Source: Diorhabda sublineata
Taxonomy: Eukaryota; Arthropoda; Insecta; Coleoptera; Chrysomelidae
Direction of reading: 5' to 3'
Length of the DNA stretch: 64,000 bases
Assembly: GCF_026230105.1 (NCBI RefSeq)
Contig: NW_026614293.1
Location: 54,562-118,561 of the forward strand
Shown here in pieces: positions 1-11,568 of the stretch. A program made the translations under genes and the position numbers. Under the pieces are notes generated by a model. That model made no database searches, had not been told where the DNA came from, and worked only from the letters and a program-made list of their open reading frames with translations. Numbering within the stretch: position 1 is the stretch's first letter; every line of letters begins with the position of its first letter.

Positions 1-60
1 TTTGGATTTTCCCTCTCCGTCAACTCATAGTGAAACACACTTTCCGAATATTATATTATT
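1..60 (+). repeat. Partial monomer at left edge (3' end only)
   Basis: These 60 bases are the last part of a monomer: the pyrimidine-rich segment, the tcatagtgaaacacac segment and the long form of the AT-rich linker leading into the ATG at 61. The array therefore continues to the left of the window. A small private change is 'gtcaactcatag' where neighbours read 'gtcaagtcatag' or 'gtcaggtcatag'. Confidence 0.95.
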
Positions 61-318
61 ATGGGGGTGACACTTTCAATGGCAGAGCATCAAAGACTTG
101 ACTTTTTTTTACGAAACTTGGCATTGTCAGAATCACATAACGTGTTTCTAAATGACCTACCGAATTCCATATTCCCTTCACCGTTTCGACAACTAACAAT
201 TCTCTTCCACTTTTTGATTAGTTTTGTTGAGAAAAAATAATGTCATTAGTGAGCCTTTTTGGATATTCCCCTCTCCGTCAGGTCATAGTGAAACACACTT
301 CCCGAATATTATATTATT

Positions 319-576
319 ATGGGGGTGACACATTCAATGGCAGAGCATCGAAGACTTGACTTTTTTTTACGAAACGTGGCGTTGTCGAAATCACATAAGG
401 CATTTCCAAATGAGCTACCGAATTCCATCTTCCCTTCACCGTTTCGACAATTAACAATTCTCTTCCACTTTTTGATTAGTTTTGTTGAGAAAAAACAATG
501 CCATTAGTGAGCCTTTTTGGATTTTCTCGTCTCCGTCAAGTCATAGTGAAACACACTTCCCGAATATTATATTATT
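319..576 (+). repeat. 258 bp monomer class (long 3' end, 'KKQCH' type)
   Basis: This class dominates the left zone. It differs from the canonical unit by gttttgttgagaaaaaacaa where canonical has gtttttttaggaaaaa (3 bp longer), by cttccc for atttcc after the EcoRI site, by attaac for ctaac after tttcgaca, and by the long linker. Several copies carry CAA to TAA at the end of the frame (61, 1347, 1604, 3906), shortening it. Intact members occur at 319, 1090, 4164, 4422, 5192, 5963, 9279 and 11827. After about 12 kb the long 3' end survives only in hybrids such as 30290, 31053 and 36364, which suggests an older class being replaced. Confidence 0.9.
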
Positions 577-1475
577 ATGGGGGTGACACATTCAATGGCA
601 GAGCATCGAAGACTTGACTTTTTTTTACGAAACTTGGCATTGTCGGAATCACATGAGGCGTTTCCAAATGACCTACCGAATTCCATATTTCCTTCACCGT
701 TTCGACAACTAACAATTCTCTTCCACTTTTTGATTAGTTTTTTTAGGAAAAAATGTCATTAGTGAGACTTTTTGGATTTTCCCGTCTCCGTCAAGTCATA
801 GTGAAACACACTTTCCGAATATTATATTATTATGGGGTGTGACACATTCAATGGCAGAGCATCGAAGACTTGACTTTTTTTTACGAAACGTGGCATTGTC
901 GGAATCACATAACGTTTTTCTAAATGACCTACCGAATTCCATCTTTCCTTCACCGTTTCGACAATTAACAATTCTCTCCCACTTTTTGATTAGTTTTGTT
1001 GAGAAAAAACAATGCCATTAGTGAGCCTTTTTGGATTTTCCCTCTCCGTCAAATCATAGTGAAACACACTTTCCGAATATTATATTATTATGGGGGTGAC
1101 ACATTCAATGGCAAAGCATCGAAGACTTGACTTTTTTTTACGAAACTTGGCATTGTCAGAATCACATAAGGCATTTCCAAATGAGCTACCGAATTCCATC
1201 TTCCCTTCACCGTTTCGACAATTAACAATTCTCTCCCACTTTTTGATTAGTTTTGTTGAGAAAAAACAATGCCATTAGTGAGCCTTTTTGGATTTTCCCT
1301 CTCCGTCATGTCATAGTGAAACACACTTTCCGAATATTATATTATTATGGGGGTGACACTTTCAATGGCAGAGCATCGAAGACTTGACTTTTTTTTACGA
1401 AACTTGGCATTGTCAGAATCACATAACGTGTTTCTAAATGACCTACCGAATTCCATATTCCCTTCACCGTTTCGA
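319..1475 (+). repeat. Left-zone duplication, copy A
   Basis: Monomers 319, 577, 832, 1090 and part of 1347 match those at 5192, 5450, 5705, 5963 and 6220 at a constant offset of 4873 bp (19 monomers). Shared rare marks are 'ggcgttgtcg' in the first, 'gagactttttgg' after the second, an irregular ATG box in the third, 'ggcaaagcatcg' in the fourth and 'gtcatgtcatag' after it. Similarity fades inside the fifth monomer, where this copy continues with ctaac and the other with attaac. Confidence 0.85.
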
Positions 1476-3332
1476 CAACTAACAATTCTCTTCCACTTTT
1501 TGATTAGTTTTGTTGAGAAAAAATAATGTCATTAGTGAGCCTTTTTGGATATTCCCTCTCCGTCAAGTCATAGTGAAACACACTTTCCGAATATTATATT
1601 ATTATGGGGGTGACACTTTCAATGGCAGAGCATCGAAGACTTGACTTTTTTTTACGAAACTTGGCATTGTCAGAATCACATAACGTGTTTCTAAATGACC
1701 TACCGAATTCCATATTCCCTTCACCGTTTCGACAACTAACAATTCTCCTCCACTTTTTGATTAGTTTTGTTGAGAAAAAATAATGTCATTAGTGAGCCTT
1801 TTTGGATTTTCCCGTCTTCGTCAAGTCATAGTGAAACACACTTTCCGAATATTATATTATTATGGGGGAGACACATTCAATGGCAGAGAATCGAAGACTT
1901 GACTTTTTTTACGAAACGTGGCATAGTCGGAATCACATAACGTTTTTCTAAATGACCTACCGAATTCCATCTTCCCTTCACAGTTTCGACAAATAACAAT
2001 TCTCTTCCACTTTTTGATTAGTTTTGTTGAGAAAAAATAATGTCATTAGTGAGCCTTTTTGGATATTCCTCTCTCCGTCAGGTCATAGTGAAACACACTT
2101 CCCGAACATTATATTATTATGGGGGTGACACATTCAATGGTAGAGCATCGAAGACTTGACTTTTTACGAAACGTGGCATTGTCGAAATCACATAAGGCAT
2201 TTCCAAATGAGCTACCGAATTCCATCTTCCCTTCACCGTTTCGACAATTAACAATTCTCTCCCACTTTTTGATTAGTTTTGTTGAGAAAAAACAATGCCA
2301 TTAGTGAGCCTTTTTGGATTTTCCCTCTCCGTCAAGTCATAGTGAAACACACTTTCCGAATATTATATTATTATGGGGGTGACACTTTCAATGGCAGAGC
2401 ATCGAAGACTTGACTTTTTTTTACGAAACTTGGCATTCTCAGAATCACATAACGTGTTTCTAAATGACCTACCGAATTCCATATTTCCTTCACCGTTTCG
2501 ACAACTAACAATTCTCTTCCACTTTTTGATTAGTTTTTTTAGGAAAACATGTCATTAGTGAGCCTTTTTGGATTTTCCCGTCTCCGTCAAGTCATAGTGA
2601 AACACACTTTCCGAATATTATATTATTATGGGGGTGACACATTCAATGGCAGAGCATCGAAGACTTGACTTTTTTTTACGAAACTTGGCATTGTCGGAAT
2701 CACAACGTTTTTCTAAATGACCCACCGGATTCCATCTTCCCTTCACCGTTTCGACAACTAACAATTCTCTCCCACTTTTTGATTAGTTTTGTTGAGAAAA
2801 AACAATGTCATTAGTGAGCCTTTATGGATTTCCCCTCTCCGTCAAGTCATAGTGAAACACGCTTTCCGAAGATATTATTATGAGGGTGACACATTCAATG
2901 GCAGAGCATCGAAGACTTGACTTTTTTTTACGAAACTTGGCATTGTCAGAATCACATAACGTGTTTCTAAATGACCTACCGAATTCCATATTCCCTTCAC
3001 CGTTTCGACAACTAACAATTCTCTTCCACTTTTTGATTAGTTTTTTTAGGAAAAAATGTCATTAGTGAGCCTTTTTGGATTTTCCCGTCTTCGTCAAGTC
3101 ATAGTGAAACACACTTTCCGAATATTATATTATTATGGGGGTGACACTTTCCATGGCAGAGCATCGAAGACTTGACTTTTTTTTACGAAACTTGGCATTG
3201 TCAGAATCACATAACGTGTTTCTAAATGACCTACCGAATTCCATATTCCCTTCACCGTTTCGACAACTAACAATTCTCTTCCACTTTTTGATTAGTTTTG
3301 TTGAGAAAAAATAATGTCATTAGTGAGCCTTT

Positions 3333-3581
3333 TTGGATATTCCCTCTCCGTCAAGTCATAGTGAAACACACTTTCCGAATATTATATTATTATGGCGGGT
3401 GACACATTCAATGGCTGAGCATCGAAGACTTGACTTTTTTTTACGAAACGTGGCATTGTCGGAATCACATAACGTTTTTCTAAATGACCTACCGAATTCC
3501 ATCTTTCCTTCACCGTTTCGACAATTAACAATTCTCTCCCACTTTTTGATTAGTTTTGTTGAGAAAAAACAATGCCATTAG
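3333..3581 (+). other. Linker-extended reading frame created by a 1 bp insertion
   Basis: In the monomer at 3392 the usual ATGGGGGTGAC box reads ATGGCGGGTGAC, one base longer. The linker upstream is open in a different frame, and the insertion joins that frame to the standard short frame, giving an 82-codon frame from a TTG at 3333. The insertion is private to this copy; the related copies at 832 and 5705 have their own irregular boxes (ATGGGGTGTGAC and ATGGGGGGTGAC). I see this as drift in the heterogeneous left zone, not as a gene. Confidence 0.6.
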
Positions 3582-5191
3582 TGAGCCTTTTTGGATATCC
3601 CCCTCTCCGTCAGGTCATAGTGTAACACACTTTCCGAATATTATATTATTATGGGGGTGACACTTTCAATGGCAGAGCATCGAAGACTTGACTTCTTTTT
3701 ACGAAACTTGGCATTGTCGGAATCACATGAGGCGTTTCCAAATGACCTACCGAATTCCATATTTCCTTCACCGTTTCGACAACTAACAATTCTCTTCCAC
3801 TTTTTGATTAGTTTTTTTAGGAAAAAATGTCATTAGTGAGCCTTTTTGGATTTTCCCGTCTCCGTCAAGTCATAGTGAAACACACTTTCCGAATATTATA
3901 TTATTATGGGGGTGACACTTTCAATGGCAGAGCATCGAAGACTTGACTTTTTTTTACGAAACTTGGCATTGTCAGAATCACATAACGTGTTTCTAAATGA
4001 CCTATCGAATTCCATATTCCCTTCACCGTTTCGACAACTAACAATTCTCTTCCACTTTTTGATTAGTTTTGTTGAGAAAAAATAATGTCATTAGTGAGCC
4101 TTTTTGGATATTCCCCTCTCCGTCAGGTCATAGTGAAACACACTTCCCGAACATTATATTATTATGGGGGTGACACATTCAATGGTAGAGCATCGAAGAC
4201 TTCACTTTTTTTTACGAAACGTGGCATTGTCGAAATCACATAAGGCATTTCCAAATGAGCTACCGAATTCCATCTTCCCTTCACCGTTTCGACAATTAAC
4301 AATTCTCTCCCACTTTTTGATTAGTTTTGTTGAGAAAAAACAATGCCATTAGTGAGCCTTTTTGGATATTCCCCTCTCCGTCAGGTCATAGTGAAACACA
4401 CTTCCCGAATATTATATTATTATGGGGGTGACACATTCAATGGCAGAGCATCGAAGATTTGACTTTTTTTTACGAAACGTGGCATTGTCGAAATCACATA
4501 AGGCATTTCCAAATGTGCTACCGAATTCCATCTTCCCTTCACCGTTTCGACAATTAACAATTCTCTCCCACTTTTTGATTAGTTTTGTTGAGAAAAAACA
4601 ATGCCATTAGTGAGCCTTTTTGGATTTTCCCTCTCCGTCAAGTCATAGTGAAACACACTTTCCGAATATTATATTATTATGGGGGTGACACTTTCAATGG
4701 CAGAGCATCGAAGACTTGACGTTTTTTTACGAAACGTGGCATAGTCGGAATCACATAACGTTTTTCTAAATGACCTACCGAATTCCATCTTCCCTTCACC
4801 GTTTCGACAAATAACAATTCTCTTCCACTTATTGATTAGTTTTGTTGAGAAAAAACAATGCCATTAGTGAGCCTTTTTGGATTTTCCCGTCTCCGTCAAG
4901 TCATAGTGAAACACACTTTCCGAATATTATATTATTATGGGGGTGACACATTCAATGGCAGAGCATCGAAGACTTGACTTTTTTTTACGAAACTTGGCAT
5001 TGTCGGAATCACATGAGGCGTTTCCAAATGACCTACCGAATTCCATATTTCCTTCACCGTTTCGACAACTAACAATTCTCTTCCACTTTTTGATTAGTTT
5101 TTTTAGGAAAAAATGTCATTAGTGAGCCTTTCTGGATTTTCCCCTCTTCGTCAAGTCATAGTGAAACACACTTTCCGAATATTATATTATT

Positions 5192-6348
5192 ATGGGGGTG
5201 ACACATTCAATGGCAGAGCATCGAAGACTTGACTTTTTTTTACGAAACGTGGCGTTGTCGAAATCACATAAGGCATTTCCAAATGAGCTACCGAATTCCA
5301 TCTTCCCTTCACCGTTTCGACAATTAACAATTCTCTCCCACTTTTTGATTAGTTTTGTTGAGAAAAAACAATGCCATTAGTGAGCCTTTTTGGATTTTCT
5401 CGTCTCCGTCAAGTCATAGTGAAACACACTTTCCGAATATTATATTATTATGGGGGTGACACATTCAATGGCAGAGCATCGAAGACTTGACTTTTTTTTA
5501 CGAAACTTGGCATTGTCGGGATCACATGAGGCGTTTCCAAATGACCTACCGAATTCCATATTTCCTTCACCGTTTCGACAACTAACAATTCTCTTCCACT
5601 TTTTGATTAGTTTTTTTAGGAAAAAATGTCATTAGTGAGACTTTTTGGATTTTCCCGTCTCCGTCAAGTCATAGTGAAACACACTTTCCGAATATTATAT
5701 TATTATGGGGGGTGACACATTCAATGGCAGAGCATCGAAGACTTGACTTTTTTTTACGAAACGTGGCATTGTCGGAATCACATAACGTTTTTCTAAATGA
5801 CCTACCGAATTCCATCTTTCCTTCACCGTTTCGACAATTAACAATTCTCTCCCACTTTTTGTTAAGTTTTGTTGAGAAAAAACAATGCCATTAGTGAGCC
5901 TTTTTGGATTTTCCCTCTCCGTCAAATCATAGTGAAACACACTTTCCGAATATTATATTATTATGGGGGTGACACATTCAATGGCAAAGCATCGAAGACT
6001 TGACTTTTTTTTACGAAACTTGGCATTGTCAGAATCACATAAGGCATTTCCAAATGAGCTACCGAATTCCATCTTCCCTTCACCGTTTCGACAATTAACA
6101 ATTCTCTCCCACTTTTTGATTAGTTTTGTTGAGAAAAAACAATGCCATTAGTGAGCCTTTTTGGATTTTCCCTCTCCGTCATGTCATAGTGAAACACACT
6201 TTCCGAATATTATATTATTATGGGGGTGACACTTTCAATGGCAGAGCATCGAAGACTTGACTTTTTTTTACGAAACTTGGCATTGTCAGAATCACATAAC
6301 GTGTTTCTAAATGACTTACCGAATTCCATATTCCCTTCACCGTTTCGA
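5192..6348 (+). repeat. Left-zone duplication, copy B
   Basis: This is the partner of 319-1475, offset 4873 bp, with spacings 258, 255, 258 and 257 bp in both copies. Private changes since duplication include 'ttgtcgggatc' in the second monomer, ATGGGGGGTGAC instead of ATGGGGTGTGAC in the third, and 'tttttgttaag' for 'tttttgattag' near its end. The number of differences suggests an older event than the duplications right of 32 kb. Confidence 0.85.
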
Positions 6349-6477
6349 CAATTAACAATTCTCTCCCACTTTTTGATTAGTTTTGTTGAGAAAAAACAAT
6401 GCCATTAGTGAGCCTTTTTGGATTTTCTCGTCTCCGTCAAGTCATAGTGAAACACACTTTCCGAATATTATATTATT

Positions 6478-9020
6478 ATGGGGGTGACACATTCAATGGC
6501 AGAGCATCGAAGACTTGACTTTTTTTTACGAAAGTTGGCATTGTCGGAATCACATGAGGCGTTTCCAAATGACCTACCGAATTCCATATTTCCTTCACCG
6601 TTTCGACAACTAACAATTCTCTTCCACTTTTTGATTAGTTTTTTTAGGAAAAAATGTCATTAGTGAGCCTTTTTGGATTTTCCCGTCTTCGTCAAGTCAT
6701 AGTGAAACACACTTTCCGAATATTATATTATTATGGGGGTGACACATTCAATGGCAGAGAATCGAAGACTTGACTTTTTTTTACGAAACGTGGCATAGTC
6801 GGAATCACATAACGTTTTTCTAAATGACCTACCGAATTCCATCTTCCTTTCACCGTTTCGACAAATAACAATTCTCTTCCACTTTTTGTTTAGTTTTGTT
6901 GAGAAAAAACAATGCCATTAGTGAGCCTTTTTGGATTTTCCCTCTCCGTCAAGTCATAGTGAAACACACTTTCCGAATATTATATTATTATGGGGGTGAC
7001 ACTTTCATTGGCAGAGCATCGAAGACTTGACTTTTTTTTACGAAACTTGGCATTGTCGGAATCACATGAGGCGTTTCCAAATGACCTACCGAATTCCATA
7101 TTTCCTTCACCGTTTCGACAACTAACAATTCTCTTCCACTTTTTGATTAGTTTTTTTAGGAAAAAATGTCATTAGTGAGCCTTTTTGGATTTTCCCCTCT
7201 CCGTCAGGTCATAGTGAAACACACTTTCCGAATATTATATTATTATGGGGGTGACACATTCAATGGCAGAGCATCGAACACTTGACTTTTTTTTACGAAA
7301 CTTGGCATTGTCAGAATCACATAACGTGTTTCTAAATGACCTACCGAATTCCATATTTCCTTCACCGTTTCGACAACTAACAATTCTCTTCCACTTTTTG
7401 ATTAGTTTTTTTAGGAAAAAATGTCATTAGTGAGCCTTTTTGGATTTTCCCCTCTCCGTCAGGTCATAGTGAAACACACTTTCCGAATATTATATTATTA
7501 TGGGGGTGACACATTCAATGGCAGAGCATCGAACACTTGACTTTTTTTTACGAAACTTGGCATTGTCAGAATCACATAACGTGTTTCTAAATGACCTACC
7601 GAATTCCATATTTCCTTCAGCGTTTCGACAACTAACAATTCTCTTCCACTTTTTGATTAGTTTTTTTAGGATAAAATGTCATTAGTGAGCCTTTTTGGAT
7701 TTTCCCCTCTCCGTCAGGTCATAGTGAAACACGCTTTCCGAAGATATTATTATGAGGGTGACACATTAAATGGCAGAGCATCGAAGACTTGACTTTTTTT
7801 TACGAAACTTGGCATTGTCAGAATCACATAACGTGTTTCTAAATGACCTACCGAATTCCATATTTCCTTCACCGTTTCGACAACTAACAATTCTCTCCCA
7901 CTTTTTGATTAGTTTTTTTAGGAAAAAATGTCATTAGTGAGCCTTTTTGGATTTTCCGCTCTCCGTCAGGTCATAGTGAAACACGCTTTCCGAAGATATT
8001 ATTATGAGGGTGACACATTCAATGGCAGAGCATCGAAGACTTGACTTTTTTTTACGAAACTTGGCATTGTCAGAATCACATAACGTGTTTCTAAATGACC
8101 TACCGAATTCCATATTTCCTTCACCGTTTCGACAACTAACAATTCTCTTCCACTTTTTGATTAGTTTTTTTAGGAAAAAATGTCACTAGTGAGCCTTTTT
8201 GGATTTTCCCCTCTCCGTCAGGTCATAGTGAAACACACTTTCCGAATATTATATTATTATGGGGGTGACACATTCAATGGCAGAGCATCGAACACTTGAC
8301 TTTTTTTTACGAAACTTGGCATTGTCAGAATCACATAACGTTTTTCTAAATGACCTACCGAATTCCATATTTCCTTCACCGTTTCGACAACTAACAATTC
8401 TCTTCCACTTTTTGATTAGTTTTTTTAGGAAAAAATGTCATTAGTGAGCCTTTTTGGATTATCCCCTCTCCGTCAGGTCATAGTGAAACACGCTTTCCGA
8501 AGATATTATTATGAGGGTGACACATTCAATGGCAGAGCATCGAAGACTTGACTTTTTTTTACGAAACTTGGCATTGTCAGAATCACATAACGTGTTTCCA
8601 AATGACCTACCGAATTCCATATTTCCTTCACCGTTTCGACAACTAACAATTCTCTTCCACTTTTTGATTAGTTTTTTCAGGAAAAAATGTCATTAGTGAG
8701 CCTTTTTGGATTTTCCCCTCTCCGTCAGGTCATAGTGAAACACACTTTCCGAATATTATATTATTATGGGGGTGACACATTCAATGGCAGAGCATCGAAC
8801 ACTTGACTTTTTTTTACGAAACTTGGCATTGTCAGAATCACATAACGTGTTTCTAAATGACCTACCGAATTCCATATTTCCTTCACCGTTTCGACAACTA
8901 ACAATTCTCTTCCACTTTTTGATTAGTTTTTTTAGGAAAAAATGTCATTAGTGAGCCTTTTTGGATTTTCCCGTCTCCGTCAAGTCATAGTAAAACCCTC
9001 TTTCCGAATATTATATTATT
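6478..9020 (+). repeat. Mixed HOR block, 10 monomers
   Basis: Starts: 6478, 6733, 6990, 7245, 7500, 7752, 8004, 8259, 8511 and 8766. Order: 'acgaaagttgg' monomer, TAG class, LSL class, two HRTL copies (the second with 'tcagcgtttcg' and 'ggataaaatg'), the cattaaatgg class, a canonical copy ending cactag, HRTL, a 'tgtttccaaatg' copy with tttttcagg, and HRTL. The first four monomers correspond to 9536-10557 at an offset of 3058 bp, sharing the rare acgaaagttgg. This is where 252 bp short-linker monomers first become common. Confidence 0.85.
7245..7499 (+). repeat. 255 bp monomer class with 'catcgaacac' (HRTL type)
   Basis: This class is marked by G to C at monomer position 35 (gaacac instead of gaagac), the ATGGGGG start and the long linker in front of it. 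It recurs as a fixed member of many higher-order units, for example 17656, 19929, 22202, 25993, 39656, 46232, 53817 and 60405, usually directly after a TAG-bearing monomer. A subclass reads 'acgttttct', one T short of the usual form, and is therefore frameshifted; examples are 29787, 31309, 35861, 40163 and 62938. Confidence 0.9.
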
Positions 9021-11568
9021 ATGGGGGTGACACATTCAATGGCAGAGAATCGAAGACTTGACTTTTTTTTACGAAACGTGGCATAGTCGGAATCACATAA
9101 CGTTTTTCTAAATGACCTACCGAATTCAATCTTCCCTTCACCGTTTCGACAAATAACAATTCTCTTCCACTTTTTGATTAGTTTTGTTGAGAAAAAATAA
9201 TGTCATTAGTGAGCCTTTCTGGATATTCCCCTCTCCGTCAGGTCATAGTGAAACACACTTCCCGAATATTATATTATTATGGGGGTGACACATTCAATGG
9301 TAGAGCATCGAAGACTTGACTTTTTTTTACGAAACGTGGCATTGTCGAAATCACATAAGGCATTTCCAAATGAGCTACCGAATTCCATCTTCCCTTCACC
9401 GTTTCGACAATTAACAATTCTCTCCCACTTTTTGATTAGTTTTGTTGGGAAAAAACAATGCCATTAGTGAGCCTTTTTGGATTTTCCCTCTCCGTCAAGT
9501 CATAGTGAAACACACTTTCCGAATATTAAATTATTATGGGGATGACACTTTCAATGGCAGAGCATCGAAGACTTGACTTTTTTTTACGAAAGTTGGCATT
9601 GTCGGAATCACATGAGGCGTTTCCAAATGACCTACCGAATTCCATATTTCCTTCACCGTTTCGACAACTAACAATTCTCTTCCACTTTTTGATTAGTTTT
9701 TTTAGGAAAAAATGTCATTAGTGAGCCTTTTTGGATTTTCCCGTCTTCGTCAAGTCATAGTGAAACACACTTTCCGAATATTATATTATTATGGGGGTGA
9801 CACATTCAATGGCAGAGAATCGAAGACTTGACTTTTTTTTACGAAACGTGGCATAGTCGGAATCACATAACGTTTTTCTAAATGACCTACCGAATTCCAT
9901 CTTCCTTTCACCGTTTCGACAAATAACAATTCTCTTCCACTTTTTGTTTAGTTTTGTTGAGAAAAAACAATGCCATTAGTGAGCCTTTTTGGATTTTCCC
10001 TCTCCGTCAAGTCATAGTGAAACACACTTTCCGAATATTATATTATTATGGGGGTGACACTTTCATTGGCAGAGCATCGAAGACTTGACTTTTTTTTACG
10101 AAACTTGGCATTGTCGGAATCACATGAGGCGTTTCCAAATGACCTACCGAATTCCATATTTCCTTCACCGTTTCGACAACTAACAATTCTCTTCCACTTT
10201 TTGATTAGTTTTTTTAGGAAAAAATGTCATTAGTGAGCCTTTTTGGATTTTCCCCTCTCCGTCAGGTCATAGTGAAACACACTTTCCGAATATTATATTA
10301 TTATGGGGGTGACACATTCAATGGCAGAGCATCGAACACTTGACTTTTTTTTACGAAACTTGGCATTGTCAGAATCACATAACGTGTTTCTAAATGACCT
10401 ACCGAATTCCATATTTCCTTCACCGTTTCGACAACTAACAATTCTCTTCCACTTTTTGATTAGTTTTTTTAGGAAAAAATGTCATTAGTGAGCCTTTTTG
10501 GATTTTCCCCTCTCCGTCAGGTCATAGTGAAACACACTTTCCGAATATTATATTATTATGGGGGTGACACATTCAATGGCAGAGCATCGAACACTTGACT
10601 TTTTTTTACGAAACTTGGCATTGTCAGAATCACATAACGTGTTTCTAAATGACCTACCGAATTCCATATTTCCTTCACCGTTTCGACAACTAACAATTCT
10701 CTTCCACTTTTTGATTAGTTTTTTTAGGAAAAAATGTCATTAGTGAGCCTTTTTGGATTTTCCCCTCTCCGTCAGGTCATAGTGAAACACGCTTTCCGAA
10801 GATATTATTATGAGGGTGACACATTCAATGGCAGAGCATCGAAGACTTGACTTTTTTTTACGAAACTTGGCATTGTCAGAATCACATAACGTTTTTCTAA
10901 ATGACCTACCGAATTCCATATTTCCTTCACCGTTTCGACAACTAACAATTCTCTTCCACTTTTTGATTAGTTTTTTTAGGAAAAAATGTCATTAGTGAGC
11001 CTTTTTGGATTTTCCCCTCTCCGTCAGGTCATAGTGAAACACGCTTTCCGAAGATATTATTATGAGGGTGACACATTCAATGGCAGAGCATCGAAGACTT
11101 GACTTTTTTTTACGAAACTTGGCATTGTCAGAATCACATAACGTGTTTCTAAATGACCTACCGAATTCCATATTTCCTTCAGCGTTTCGACAACTAACAA
11201 TTCTCTTCCACTTTTTGATTAGTTTTTTTAGGATAAAATGTCATTAGTGAGCCTTTTTGGATTTTCCCCTCTCCGTCAGGTCATAGTGAAACACGCTTTC
11301 CGAAGATATTATTATGAGGGTGACACATTAAATGGCAGAGCATCGAAGACTTGACTTTTTTTTACGAAACTTGGCATTGTCAGAATCACATAACGTTTTT
11401 CTAAATGACCTACCGAATTCCATATTTCCTTCACCGTTTCGACAACTAACAATTCTCTTCCACTTTTTGATTAGTTTTTTTAGGAAAAAATGTCATTAGT
11501 GAGCCTTTTTGGATTTTCCCGTCTCCGTCAAGTCATAGTAAAACCCTCTTTCCGAATATTATATTATT
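9021..11568 (+). repeat. 10-monomer HOR, 2548 bp, copy 1
   Basis: Starts: 9021, 9279, 9536, 9791, 10048, 10303, 10558, 10810, 11062 and 11314. Order: TAG class, long class with 'atggtagagc' and a gttgggaaa end, 'ggggatgacac' class, TAG class, LSL, HRTL, HRTL, canonical acgttttt, tcagcgtttcg type, cattaaatgg type. The unit is introduced by a rare linker 'tagtaaaaccctctttcc'. The next unit starts exactly 2548 bp later with the same linker and the same first five classes in the same order, sharing rare 'gcctttctggatattcc'. Confidence 0.87.

Larger units (their letters stand above)
61..6477 (+). repeat. Heterogeneous left zone, 25 monomers, mostly 255-259 bp
   Basis: Monomer starts: 61, 319, 577, 832, 1090, 1347, 1604, 1862, 2119, 2373, 2628, 2880, 3135, 3392, 3651, 3906, 4164, 4422, 4680, 4937, 5192, 5450, 5705, 5963 and 6220. 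Nearly every monomer has private changes: T5 tract in 2119 (254 bp), a 4-base loss at atcacaacg and a destroyed EcoRI site (ggattcc) in 2628, base insertions in 3392 and 5705, and 'gacgttttttt' in 4680. The short linker appears only once, before 2880. Shared rare marks, such as 'cccgaacatt' before both 2119 and 4164, show older duplications. This is much less homogeneous than the array to the right. Confidence 0.88.

Noticed and set aside
5695..5940. 81-codon frame on the minus strand
   Set aside because: It is a chance opening caused by the private base insertion and other changes in the monomer at 5705. It has no counterpart in other monomers and crosses the monomer joint.
8985..9000. Telomere-like 'aaaaccctc' before 9021, 11569 and 12339
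   Set aside because: It is a single variant of the normal gtgaaacacac linker, present once per unit and not tandemly repeated.
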